DNA of 41,139 nt from Chalciporus piperatus (Eukaryota; Basidiomycota; Agaricomycetes; Boletales; Boletaceae), in NCBI GenBank assembly GCA_038093975.1, contig JBBPTG010000218.1, positions 1 through 41,139 of the forward strand, read 5' to 3'. Below are positions 8,543-18,290 of this stretch, one piece after another (position 1 is the stretch's first letter; the number at the start of each line of letters is the position of its first letter). The notes under the pieces are model-generated. The model worked only from the letters and a program-made list of their open reading frames with translations, searched no databases and was not told the DNA's origin. The position numbers and the translations under genes are program-made.

Positions 8543-9823
8543 ATGTATTTTGACCTCAACGTCCCCGTCGTCGCACATCAAGGTCATGGAGCCTCGCAAC
8601 ACTCGAAAAAGAGCAAAGGAAAACAGCCCCAACTAGCCAACGCCGCCGTATTTACACCAGCTCAAATCGCCGCCATCGATGCTCGTGTCGACCTCCTCGT
8701 CCATTGTCGGTCTTTTCTTGCACTCTATTCTTCATGCTGACATCTCAAAGTGCAGTAGGATACACCGTCATCGCGCTCAACCAGACCGTCGACAAGAAAA
8801 TCGACTTCAAGACCCATGTCACCACCTTGGACTCGCTGTTGCCCCAGCTGAGGAAGAGGACTGGGATCATGTTTTTGAAGAGGTTGACGATCAATATCGA
8901 TGAAGATAGCGAGAAAGGGTTTGGTCTCGTGCGTGGTTTTTTGGCTCGTCTTCCACTGTATGGCTCATACAGGAACTTCAGACTACTGCGAATGCATCGC
9001 TAGCGCCTACCACTGCAACTACATTCTCTGCAGCATGTCTTACGCACAGTATTCCATCACCACTGACTGCTCATATCATCTCGCTGCCCCTCACCCTCCC
9101 ACGACTGCCTTTCCATTTCAAACATACGCTCGTCCGAACGGCCATTGAAAACGGTGCCGTGTTCGAGATCAACTATGCCAGCGCTCTTGGTGACCCAGAG
9201 TCCAGTCAAGCGAGCCTTGGAGTAACGGATACGGGGATGACCGCGAAGCGAAACTGGTGGGCAGCTGCGAGAGAAGCTGTTCAGGTGACGAAGGGAAAGA
9301 GAATCATAGCTAGTGGTGGTGTTATCGGAGAAGGGGATTATAGAGCACCAAGGGACGTTCAAAACTTGTAAGTCTTCAAAGGCACTTCTCCCATCGCCTC
9401 GAAACCCTTCCCTCCAATCCTCACACGTGATTCGGCTGGCAGGATCTCCTTGCTTGGGTTAGCTCGGAACCTCGCTCACGATGCATCGACTGTCACGCCA
9501 AAATCTCTCGTCTTGCGAGCACGTAAGTCCTTCGCCCTCTGGTTTTCCTTTCACGTACCCTTGACACGTTTCTAGAAACATGCAAGACGTATCGCGCCGT
9601 TCTATCCGAACCTCGGATCGTCGTGCCTCCATCGTCGAACGAGCCCGTGCAACCTCTGCCATCAACTATAGCCACAGCACCCGACGGATCGTCCGCCCCG
9701 CATTCCCCATCGACTGTTGTCTCTCGGACTCAAATCGCTGGGAAATCTCAAGATAACCATCCCTCGGGAAAAAAACGATCTCGGGAGCCCGAGTCGGATC
9801 GGCTGCACCCACTGGACGTGTAG
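8543..9823 (+). CDS. RPP1-like RNase P/MRP p30 subunit paralogue, altered (349 aa)
   Basis: Five exons (8543-8705, 8756-8928, 8982-9367, 9443-9522, 9576-9823) add to 1050 nt, a continuous 349-aa frame. The family is the Rpp30/Rpp1 protein subunit of RNase P and RNase MRP, which process tRNA and rRNA precursors in the nucleus; signatures are MYFDLNVPV, KTYRAVLSEP and the LGLARNLAHDAS segment. Compared with the intact copy at 34159-32732 it has lost 27 nt (9 codons, VQSYDVIAL) at 9000, a conserved part of the fold, by a CTAG microhomology deletion. A 7-nt loss near 9798 then shifts the frame so that it ends LHPLDV, without the lysine-rich tail. It may be expressed but is unlikely to replace the normal subunit. 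Confidence 0.75.
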
Positions 9824-9845
9824 AGACAGCTACGGGGAACGGTAC
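9733..9845 (+). repeat. RPP1 last-exon segment repeated on both sides of gene C
   Basis: The RPP1 last-exon sequence from aaatcgctgggaaatctc to about ggtac is present at 9733-9845 and again at 11478-11603, so the block between (about 9846-11477, holding an orphan exon and gene C) is bracketed by about 115-bp imperfect direct repeats of host sequence. Confidence 0.7.
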
Positions 9846-10064
9846 TGGTCGGGCCTCCACGCAGAGACGAGCACGTCCCGCGAGGGAGATTCAAGTTTCT
9901 GGGACACGTTAGTCAAGTTGACCGGCTCGTTTGACAGAGACTCTTGCGTTGGACTACTCACCCACGATCTTGATAGACGCGCATCATCTGACGAGCGTCT
10001 CCTACAACACGGTCGCTCCACGGTCGCACTGTTCTCGCAACAATTCGAACATTCGAACCTACAC

Positions 10065-10115
10065 AATGGATAGGGATAATGATTGGGCCGCTCAGTACAT
10101 CGAAAAGCTCGCGGA
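10065..10115 (+). pseudogene. Orphan first exon of the small-protein family
   Basis: An ATG preceded by attcgaacctacacaatgg begins MDRDNDWAAQYIEKLAE and ends at the same gtttgtacc donor as gene A exon 1, from which it differs by a few residues. After about 12 more bases the match ends and no second exon follows. It is a truncated family copy. Confidence 0.72.
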
Positions 10116-10669
10116 AGTTTGTACCGTCGCTGATCGACCACGACGGGTGTGTATGTGTTATACTTTTTGATATACTTACTTTCAAGTTTGTCTCGTTTCC
10201 CGCCTTTCATATCCCTCATCCTCCTCATCCACTCTGTTTTATATATTATGCCGCGCGTCGCCGCCTTCGTTGTAGCACCAGAACGTTCCCTCCTCCTTTA
10301 CTCCATCGTACGAGTATACTTTTCCCCCCCATCCTATCCTATATATATATGTTACCTCGTCGTCGCATATGTGCGATCAATGTTGTTCTCTTCGAACTAT
10401 ATTTTCAAGGTTCACATTTAACGTCCTATCGATTTTTTAACGTATTCAGTTCTCGGAGAGGAGTGAAGTTGGGTTGGTTTTTCTGCGTCCACGGTTAGTG
10501 CTCGTCCCTCCATCGATACCCGGGGCGTGGTGCTTTTATTATAATGTTTGACGTACAATTTCAGAACACAGCTTGATGCGACTCAGCGTGTCTGAAATGA
10601 CGTACGTGCGTAAAAGCTCGTCAAAAACCGCTCAACAATTCGAACCTATAGCTACTTACTAGTATTCGT
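10116..10669. other. No gene seen; AT/TC-rich spacer
   Basis: Stretch between the orphan exon and gene C. Pyrimidine-rich, with a tatatatatat run near 10341-10350. Open frames here have no protein-like character. The end (10625-10650, gctcaacaattcgaacctata) repeats the family's upstream motif before gene C. Confidence 0.5.
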
Positions 10670-11430
10670 ATGATGGCCTCGGAGTGGCATCTTAATCTCT
10701 CTTTGATGCATCGTAAGCAGAGGCAGTACTTCAAAGTTTGGGTCGTTCATTCTTTCAGCAGCCACATTTCCTAACCCCTTCCATGTAGAAATATCGCAAG
10801 CTTTGCATGGAGCGCGCTCCTAGGCTTCACCTGCCAAAGGAATTCCGTATAACCAGCGAGAACACCAACACCAACATCCCGACTCTCCACTTTGGGCTTC
10901 GCGTTTCCCTACGTCGACTCTTTTTATTCGCCAAGCTAAACATTAATCTTTTCAAGTGCATGCCTGACAACGCGTATTTCATAACCCCGATAGAGGTTGA
11001 CGTAGTTGCTGCCTTGCTGTCCAAACATGTCCGGGTCAAACGCAAAATTACCGCTGCCGTGCCGTTTATGGCCACGAGCGGTAGTAACGTGGTTATACTG
11101 GCTTTCTATACCAACTACACGATTCGCCCCCAGACGCCAGACGAGATTACGATTGGATACCTGCGGAAACTGTTTGCGTTGGATGAAAAGACCAAGGCGA
11201 AATGGTACTTCGACATCGCTGATCCCTTTCAGCCCTCTGGCGAGGTCAAGTTCAACGAGGGGGATGAGGATGATGATGAGGATGATGATGAGGATGATGA
11301 TGAGGATGATGATGAAGATGACGAGGATGATGAGGATGACTTGGAAAGTGAGGATGAGTTGGAGTATGAGGGGGAGGAGGAGGAGGAGGTGATTGAGGAG
11401 GAGGCGAACAGTGAACAAGATTGCCAGTGA
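10670..11430 (+). CDS. Small-protein family member C with acidic tail (235 aa)
   Basis: Exons 10670-10735 and 10789-11430, intron 53 nt (gtttgg..gtag), give 235 aa starting MMASEWHLNLSLMHRKQRQ. Family blocks: LHFGLRVSLRRLFLF, NVVILAFYTNY, TPDEITIGYLRKLF and KAKWYFD. It is the most diverged member. After the WY block it has a unique C-terminal tail of about 60 residues that is almost all Asp and Glu, encoded by a GATGATGATGAG-type microsatellite. Upstream lies the shared acaattcgaaccta motif and downstream a truncated version of the 3' module (to about 11480), followed by RPP1 3' sequence. The acidic tail suggests binding to a basic partner such as histones or RNA-binding proteins, but this is inference. 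Confidence 0.68.
11264..11340 (+). repeat. GATGATGATGAG microsatellite in gene C
   Basis: Roughly six 9-12-bp units of gat and gag triplets encode the Asp/Glu tail of gene C. Unit length is a multiple of three, so length changes keep the frame. Confidence 0.85.
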
Positions 11431-11477
11431 ATAGGTGGGTCCCTTGGCTTTTACAACTATTGTTTTCGATGCATCTC

Positions 11478-11664
11478 TTAAATCGATGGGAAATCTCAAG
11501 ATAATCGCCCCTCGGGCAAAAAACGATCTCAAGAGCCCGAGTCCGACATCGGATCGGCTGCACCCACCGGACCTGTAGAGACAACTACGAGGAAGGGTAC
11601 AACTGAAAGTGCTCCGTCGCAGAAGAAGAAGAAAAAAGGAAAGGACGGTCTCGTCCAGAAATAA
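11478..11664 (+). pseudogene. RPP1 3'-terminal fragment
   Basis: This is the end of RPP1 exon 5: the translation contains GKSQDNRPSGKKRSQEPESD and later APSQKKKKKGKDGLVQK with a TAA at 11662-11664, as in the intact copy. It has no start and is separated from the altered RPP1 paralogue by the inserted block with gene C. From here on, left and right arms run in parallel. Confidence 0.82.
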
Positions 11665-12435
11665 CGTTATTCACAGTACGCTGCGCTGTCCATGCCGCTC
11701 TTGTATTTCATTTTCCTGACACACGCTACATCTGTCTTTATTCATCATCGTTGGATGTCATCAATGCGGAGCATGCAGATTGAGCATCTCCTTCAGGTCC
11801 TCGTATTTCTGAGGGATTATGCGTTGTCATGTCTCAACTATGCCAGCGACGAGAGATAATGCAGCCACACGTTGCGGTCTCGCCTGCAACGCTCAGGTAG
11901 GCACAGCTCAGAAAGATAATCAACGAGTTCGTCCAACGACTTTGGGCTCGCTTGGTCTGGAGACGATTGTCGGTACAGTAGCACGGCCTCTTCCCCAACC
12001 TGCAACGACGACTCCCTTGGCCCAGCCCGTCTACCTAGTTGGCGTGTCAAGAGCAAGAGGAATTTGCTCTCGGGTGGTCGATGAATCGATGAAGCACGAC
12101 CACTTTGCTCAGCGGCAACGCTACAGCATGTGTTTCCCAATCGCGTTCCTGATTCGGATGACTTTAAATTCAAGTTGATCGCTGCCCCCCCTGAAGTCCA
12201 TAATTCGCATAACAGAACCCTCGCATGTGAATCGTCTTCGGATAAGCTGATGATAACATGTTTAGATTACAGTAGCATTTGCTTTGTCCCCTCAATTGTC
12301 ATTCGCGGCACCTTCAGCTGGTTGTTTTCCAGTCATCGAAGAATTGCGCACCCTGACATCGGAAGAATGATACCAGCCTGAGCTAAGTCAGTGATCGAAT
12401 CGTATTCTCGGGCAGGAAAGAATGCGACATTTATT
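11665..12435. other. Arm sequence downstream of RPP1; open frame of doubtful status
   Basis: A 119-codon plus-strand frame at 11819-12178 (MRCHVSTMPATRDN) keeps the same length in the right arm (32577-32218), but the opposite strand is also open in both copies. The base differences that can be read are mostly amino-acid changing in either frame, so selection on a protein is not evident. It may be an untranslated or spacer region of RPP1. Nothing else is recognised up to the NVK gene. Confidence 0.4.
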
Positions 12436-12800
12436 TCACACTGGCAAGTCGTTTATTCGCCACTCCGAGTCATTATCATGATCCATGAAGGCTTTGCCAA
12501 ATGATGTGACGATACATAATTCGCCTTCCCATTCCTCCTTGGAGCACCCGGGAACTATATCTTCCGAGTCATCGCTTGAAACGAGCTTAACATCGCGTTT
12601 GACATTGAAGCGTTTGACATTGACGTGTTTGACATTGACAGGGACAGAATTTCGACACTGACCTTGGCAAATATTGGCCAAACTTCAACGTATAATGACC
12701 CCACACGAGCGGTCTCCAAGGCATCTCCCTCACCCTCGCCTTGGAGTGTCCGACAACCCGAGTACCGAACGATGAAGCGTCAGTGAACACATCAGTCTCT
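12436..12800 (-). CDS. Short gene with NVK repeats, left copy, unknown
   Basis: On the minus strand, FTDASSFGTRVVGHSKARVREMP (about 12785-12715) and, after a probable intron, VPVNVKHVNVKRFNVKRDVK and KEEWEGELCIV, GKAFMDHDNDSEW, ending INDLPV at 12436. The right-arm copy has the same translation with indels of 3, 6 and 9 nt, so the frame is conserved, which supports coding. The NVK units come from a 15-nt direct repeat. The start codon and intron are uncertain. I do not recognise the protein; the acidic C-terminus and basic repeat suggest an intracellular protein. Confidence 0.5.
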
Positions 12801-12962
12801 TCGAATCCTACTGACTAAATATTCAATAACTTCGCCCAGTCTGCCTTCCGAGATTATCGAGCATAAGAAATGCAAGTATTCCGGTCAGCAATGCTCACCT
12901 CAAATTTCAGCCAGGCGAGTTGGTATATGATTCATGACCAGCCTGTTACTGACATCCAATAG

Positions 12963-14698
12963 ACCTGGACTCGATTTATCGACACACGTCGGGGAACTGG
13001 ATATGCAACAATAAGGAACACCACGAAGCAAGAACCATCTCGTTCAACATTCCCGCCTTTTGTCAGCTTGCAGCTGAAGCGACTGGTGCAAGTGCCGTGA
13101 CTGACATGCTCAAAATCAGCGAAACTTTCAACAGAGTTTTCCTCCTTCGCTTCGACACCGGTCGCGAAGCCATCGCAAAATTCCCTACATCCCTCGCTGG
13201 ACCCGCTCACTTTGCGACAGCGAGCGAAGTGGCCACCATGGACTTCTTGCGGCGTCGGCTAGCCTTCCCCATCCCGCGTGTTCTTGCATGGAGTTCTCGT
13301 GCTGAGAGCACCGATGTCGGCACTGAATTCATTCTGATGGAGAAAGCAACAGGGGGCCTTCTTTCGGATGTATGGGAAAATATGCCGGAGTCTGAGCAGG
13401 GGGGATTTGCGAGGACTCTTGGAGAATTCGAGCGAAAGCTCCTGGAGCTACGCTTCACACACCACGTAAGTCTGTACTACAAGAACGATGTTCCCGCTCC
13501 TCTTCGTGCGCCAACGCTACTCGAAACACTTTCTGCTCAAGATCCATTGAGCTCCGAGTTTTGCATTGGGCCTATCGCGCGTCGCGACTTCTGGGAGGGT
13601 GAACGGGAGCACATGGAGATCGATCGAGGTCCTTGTGAATCGTTCTTTTCGTCATGTGTTGTGTACCTCTGATGGCTTTGAGTACCAGGGCGAACAGTGG
13701 AGGCATACATGAAGGCCCCCCCACAGAGGGAGAAAGAATGGATTTCTCGCTTTGGAACACCCCATCTCCTGGACTGTGCGATCCGAGTGTTCCCCTCCCC
13801 GTATAGTAACCGTGAAGCCCATATCACTGGGCTCTCTGAGTACATCGACCTCATTCCATCACTCATTCCGCCTCTCGAGGAACAAACGCGACCGATTTTG
13901 TGGCACCCAGATTTGCAAGCATCAGATATTTTCATCAACTCTCAATCGGGGGACGTCTCATCTCGCTCTCCTTTGTCCCTCTCGTCCATCATTGACTGGC
14001 GAGGCACTTGCATCGGACCTGCATTCTTACAGCTCAAGGTACCGACCTTCTTTTCGGTCCAAGATATTCCTTTTCGGAGCCAATTTCCCGAACGCTTTGA
14101 ATCATATGCTACTGCCAGTTCTCTCTACATCAAGAACATCAAGTTCGACGAGAAGGATGCAGCGGAAGAGCTACGAAAGCGAGAACTTTACGCCAAGTTA
14201 TTTGAAGCAGCTGCATTTCCCTCCTCGATTTCGGACATAGAGGCCCGCGAAATCCGAGGCTTCCTCGATGAGCACTCCGGCCGGACATGGAAATATGGCC
14301 TGCTAATATTTCGGTGCGTCCATGGTGATTTGGGGACTGTCTTTTGTGTCTAAATTTGACGATCCAGGGCTGTGTTATCCTATCTTTCCCCCGACAGCCC
14401 CGGGCCTGAGTACCCGCAAGATGTCCTTGGATATGGTATCATACATGGACAACTGCGCGACATGGAGGATTGTTTGAATCGTGAGTTCAAACTTGGCGAC
14501 CATGGATATGTCGAAGGCGACCGCTTCAAATTTGAAAAAGTTAAGCTGGAATTGCAGAAGAGGAAAATGCAATACGTCGATGAGGGGGTAGACGACTCGG
14601 GACAGCTGATGAGGTCCTTTATATGGCCGTACAGAGATACGCTGCGTGACGCGTATGAAATACCGCCAGAGTTGGATGTGGATATTCATTGCGTTTAG
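12963..14698 (+). CDS. APH-family kinase-like protein (AIM9-like), left copy
   Basis: Exons 12963-13628, 13689-14313 and 14368-14698 are joined in phase; a further 5' exon is needed and was not found. The frame begins DLDSIYRHTSGNW and contains FNRVFLLRFDTGREAIAKFP (lysine of the nucleotide site), GPAHFATASEVATMDFLR, LAWSSRAES, TEFILMEKATGG, then WHPDLQASDIFIN and IIDWRGTCIGPAFLQ. This is the fungal phosphotransferase family that includes mitochondrial AIM9/FMP29; substrates are unknown. The HxDxxxxN catalytic loop has Asp in place of the metal-binding Asn (HPDLQASD), in both arms. One donor (gtccttg at 13629) is non-consensus. Relative to the right copy its last exon is rearranged after FRAVLSYLS. 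Likely at best weakly active. Confidence 0.8.
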
Positions 14699-14780
14699 AT
14701 TTATATTAATACGAATCTAATTGGTCAATGCTCTCGCTCGCGCGCTCTCGCGACCGCCAACGTTTTTCTTTGCCATACTC

Positions 14781-14857
14781 CTAGCGAGACATCAGTCAGA
14801 GGAGGGAGAACGAAAAGGGCATGCCCCTCCTCTGACCGGTTCCTGTCGTCTCGCTAG
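14781..14857. repeat. Strong 77-nt hairpin after the APH gene (left arm only)
   Basis: Outer arms ctagcgagac (14781-14790) and gtctcgctag (14848-14857) and inner arms gtcagaggaggg (14795-14806) and ccctcctctgac (14825-14836) are perfectly complementary, with an 18-nt loop. A partial copy of the right outer arm (cctgtcgtctcgttag) follows at 14904-14919. It may be a small MITE-like insertion or a structured RNA. The right arm has no counterpart at this site. Confidence 0.85.
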
Positions 14858-14987
14858 GTGACCTCGTTCTTATTGTGTTTATATTCAGTTTCTAACTACT
14901 TTCCTGTCGTCTCGTTAGTTGGCTCTTCGTTTTTGCGTCAAACTTGAATCTAAGTTGTGACCTCCCATCCGTCTTCACTCATGTTGG

Positions 14988-15735
14988 ATGATGCCGCCGG
15001 ATCGTCGCACACCATCTCTTCTGGAGAGACTAATACGTGAGCTAACCAGTGCTCGGTTGAAAAGGCCCTACTATGCATTGTCGAGCAATATCATGATCGC
15101 AGATCAGACATCTCGAAATCCAAAAGTCTTCGCTTCTTCAGAGGATCGAGAGTCTGACTCAGAGATGCCTTCCCCACCTATCTCGTTATGCTCGATGAAG
15201 CAGGATCTGAATGCCGGGACGCGAGACGACCTTCACGAGGGAACCAACAACTCGAAGATCAGCCTACTTCATCGGATCGGGAACAGTCCTTCCCTGGAGC
15301 TGCTACAAGAGGAAGTTGGGGAACCTCAAGTTCCCAACGTGATACAGTGGCACTCTCCTCCCCAGAATCTTCTGACGAGGAAGGAGAACCAACCCAAGGA
15401 ATCAGTTGATGAGATCCAACTCAACGATACCGTTGCCGACAATCCGCAGTGCACAAAGGTCATTCCCTCAATATACTATGTAGAGAATCTCTTCCTGGTA
15501 GTTTACCGGCTCCGAGTCCCTTCAAATGGTGAACAAGTCTCAAGTTTTCGTTCCCCTCAGCCGGGAGCCTGAGCACCTTCAAGTTGTAACTTGTCTAAGC
15601 CGTAAGCAGTACGTCAACGGTGTGTATGCTGACCCCACGTTGCCGCTTGCATCCAACGATATTGGGACAAAGCACAATGACAGAGTCTCGCTCCAACACC
15701 CGCCGAGCAAGAGCAGTACGGTCTTCCAGCAGTGA
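14988..15735 (+). CDS. Unrecognised gene Y, left copy
   Basis: A frame of 194 codons from 14988 (MMPPDRRTPSLLERLIREL) runs to 15572, and a second frame to 15735 (SRKQYVNGVYADPTLPLASN, ending STVFQQ) is conserved in the right arm (29999-29665), where SIYYAENLFLVVY and SRKQYVNGVY are in one frame. So the left copy probably has a frame break or intron near 15510-15590. The region is polar and probably disordered. The stretch IQLNDTVADNPQ (about 15417-15450) resembles VQLNDTVADHLQ at the end of gene X, so part of Y seems derived from X. The 5' half (14988-15400) is absent from the right arm. Function unknown. Confidence 0.4.
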
Positions 15736-15791
15736 GCACTACTTAACAAGCTCATCTGACCTTGCCCCCCCTTAGCATTGAGGGATTCAGA

Positions 15792-17105
15792 ATGGAAGCT
15801 CTAGACTACCCTGTCATTCATGACCGCCAACTAGGTTCGATTTACCACTCCATTCAGTTTTTTCCACCGGGAGAATGACAGACATATGTACTACCTTTTG
15901 CTCACGAAAACGACGTCGTGATTCATGATGCCTCACTAGTGGAATGTCTTTCGGTCATCCAAGCTTTGCAAGCACCATCCGAAGAATACCAGGTGAGTCT
16001 ATGGTCCAGGTTGTAGGCCAGAGGGTGACGACGTCCCATTGTCATTACTCCATCATCGGCCTTGCAGACAACCACCTATCCCCTCACGTCCGATCAAATA
16101 TGGCTCATTCTCAACGTTGCGGAACAGACCAGATTATTAGATATCCGAGCAAAGTCAGTAGGAGCTGTGTATATGCTCTTCCTCGACCCTCACTTTCCCC
16201 AGATTCTGGTTCGACGAACGAGCAGCACGAATAATCATTACTAGCCCAACTCGGTCCATCCACGAAGCCCTGGTGGGAGACCTCATCACCATGATGCGGC
16301 TCTACATCGCTGGCCTCCCTATCCCTCGAAGGAGACTCCTTCTCAGAGGCATACGACACACGAGTCTCCACGATGCCCCACAGATCCTCGATTTTCAGCT
16401 CCGTTTGTCAAATCTTAGACGACTGACGAGGATGGAGCTGTGGATGGGCGAATGCGGGTATAGGTTACATCGGGCGTGGATGAAAAAGAAACTCGTGGCA
16501 CTCGCGCAGGCGACACCGAGCGTGCAGTTCGCGTTCATAATCGATATCGACGAAGTGGCGTATCGTCCACCGCCGGAGAATGGTATGGTCGCAAAGCATC
16601 TCCGAGCTCAGCCGACACTCGAGATAGAGGAATTCCTTCCCGAGTCAGACTCCCAATCGATCGTAGCTCATGGCTGGACGTGGGCTGCATTGAAGGAAAT
16701 CAGGTACACGCTCTGTTTGCGCTCACCGTCTGGTGTGTTCGACTTCGACGGTCCAGATCCTGATTACACCGCCCACGGCGTGAGTTGTCCGCCTTGCTTC
16801 TTCGCCTCGCCTTGCCTCGCCCCGTCGCTGTCGCTCAACGGTTATCGCAGACGCTCTTCCCTTTGATCGACATGTCAAAAGTCGATCAGTTGCTCGAGGT
16901 TGCTCGGGTCCAACTCAATGACACCGTTGCCGACCATTTGCAGTCCCAGAAGGTCGTGAACGCATCCATCATCGAGTCTATGCGTCGCCATTCGAGCCGA
17001 TTCGAATATAGTTGGGAGGAGACACGGGATTTGGCACTAGCGTCGTGGCGGAAGACAGCGCATGAACGCTACGTGTCTTGGTATAGACGAGAAACTCGCC
17101 TATAG
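15792..17105 (+). CDS. Unrecognised gene X, left copy
   Basis: Exons that fit are one ending at 15992 (ENDVVIHDASLVECL..APSEEYQ), 16068 to about 16160 (TTTYPLTSDQIWLILNVAEQ), one ending at 16779 (TSPTRSIHEALVGDL, LLLRGIRHTSLHDAPQ, MELWMGECGYRLHRAW) and 16851-17105 (TLFPLIDMSKVDQLLEVA ..YVSWYRRETRL). The likely start is ATG 15792 (MEALDYPVIHDRQL). The intron near 16160-16205 is not resolved; only a short one restores the frame. It is about 98 percent identical by eye to the right copy (28299-29618). No known domain is recognised. Confidence 0.55.
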
Positions 17106-17440
17106 AACTACTCGGTCGAGGTTCCTACGTCTGGATTGCCTAGTAATATACAAATTTGTATCACCCTCGATGGTAGAGCTGTGCAACAGCATAACGGAGA
17201 AGGTTTAGACGTGTATTGAAGAGCTAGAAAGTGGGAGCCCGTGAAGGAGAGGGGTACCTGGGGCGGTCAGCGAACTCAGCATCGCTACAGAAATGATCTT
17301 GCAGCGGAAGTCTCCAGGACTAATCAAAGTACATGGAAGGTTTTCGGGATGCTGCAAGTATCATTTCACTTCCGACTCGAGTGATGTCATCAAATCAGGT
17401 TCTGATATTGCGATGAAGCGTTTCAGGGGCATAGACAGAT

Positions 17441-18163
17441 AAAAGTAGACAAGGACACATCAAAATGGTTGAAACATTGATGATCGATGATCGATGGTTT
17501 GATGGTTTGAACCGGCTGAGAGGTGGGGAATTATACACGAACTTTCCGGAGGGGATCAACTCCAATCGCGAGACATTTCGGCGCCCTAGTATACCACGGC
17601 ACCAGCCAAGATTTGGAATGAGGGTATAACGCACGCGATCTCAGGCCATTCCTGCCATATCGTCTCAGTGATGAGGTTCTCATCCAGATCCAAATACGTC
17701 AGTCGAGTGGATGTGATGCGATATTAGAAATCCTGCCACAATGTATTAGGACGTCATTCATTTTGGGACCGAGTACTGAGAGATATGGGAGAGCGCCCGC
17801 AGTATCCTGTGATTCAATGCATTGAATATGACAAAATGCCGATAGTACAGCAACTCTGTACACGACTTTGCTGTTGAATAGGACGTTGACGAGATCTTCG
17901 AATTCTTTGCTCGTTTTGACAGCTTTTAGGATAGTAGGATGCGATGGTATGGAAGAGAAGCCGCGTGTTGGCACATCATTGAAATTTTCTGTCTCTACCA
18001 CGGACGGTGGCGAATGTTGTTCGTCTAGAGGAGTTGGAGTGGATAGTCTCTGTGACCGCCCATGACAACGCTCACTGAGCATCGAGTACAATAGATGGCC
18101 GAGTACAAGAGATCCATGATGGAGACCACCAGAAAGGGGGGTCGTTTGTACCGAAATAGACAT
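17441..18163 (-). pseudogene. Remnant of an F-box/LRR-like gene
   Basis: On the minus strand a frame from about 18163 to 17699 reads LKAVKTSKEFEDLVNVLF, VAVLSAFCHIQCIE and LPYLSVLGPKM, and a second frame reads LTYLDLDENLITETIWQEW (near 17697-17640), a leucine-rich-repeat-like end typical of mushroom F-box proteins. The two parts are in different frames with no clear intron, and there is no F-box at the start. I treat it as a decayed gene with low certainty. Confidence 0.35.
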
Positions 18164-18290
18164 GGCGATACCGATATTCGGCGATGTTGTCTTTGTTGTG
18201 TGGCACTGCGTTTCATTTCAATTCGCTATAAGCTCGACCCAACTTCGTCGACCCTTCTCTCACCTTTGCAGCTCCTTTCATTCTCTTTCA

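Larger units (their letters stand above)
8345..17440 (+). repeat. Left arm of a large inverted duplication
   Basis: From about 8540 to 17440 the genes RPP1, NVK, APH, Y and X appear in the order and orientation reversed at 34170-27955. The inner boundary is near 17440: ctgatattgcgatg and ggcatagacaga still match the right arm (27955-27995), and beyond that the sequences differ. The left arm has extra blocks (orphan exon and gene C, hairpin, 5' part of Y). Further out, A/HET/B1 (4574-8165) correspond to HET/B2 (36350-39170). Confidence 0.85.

Noticed and set aside
11819..12178. 119-codon open frame conserved in length in both arms
   Set aside because: The opposite strand is also open in both copies and readable differences are mostly amino-acid changing, so coding is not supported; kept only as a doubtful spacer frame.
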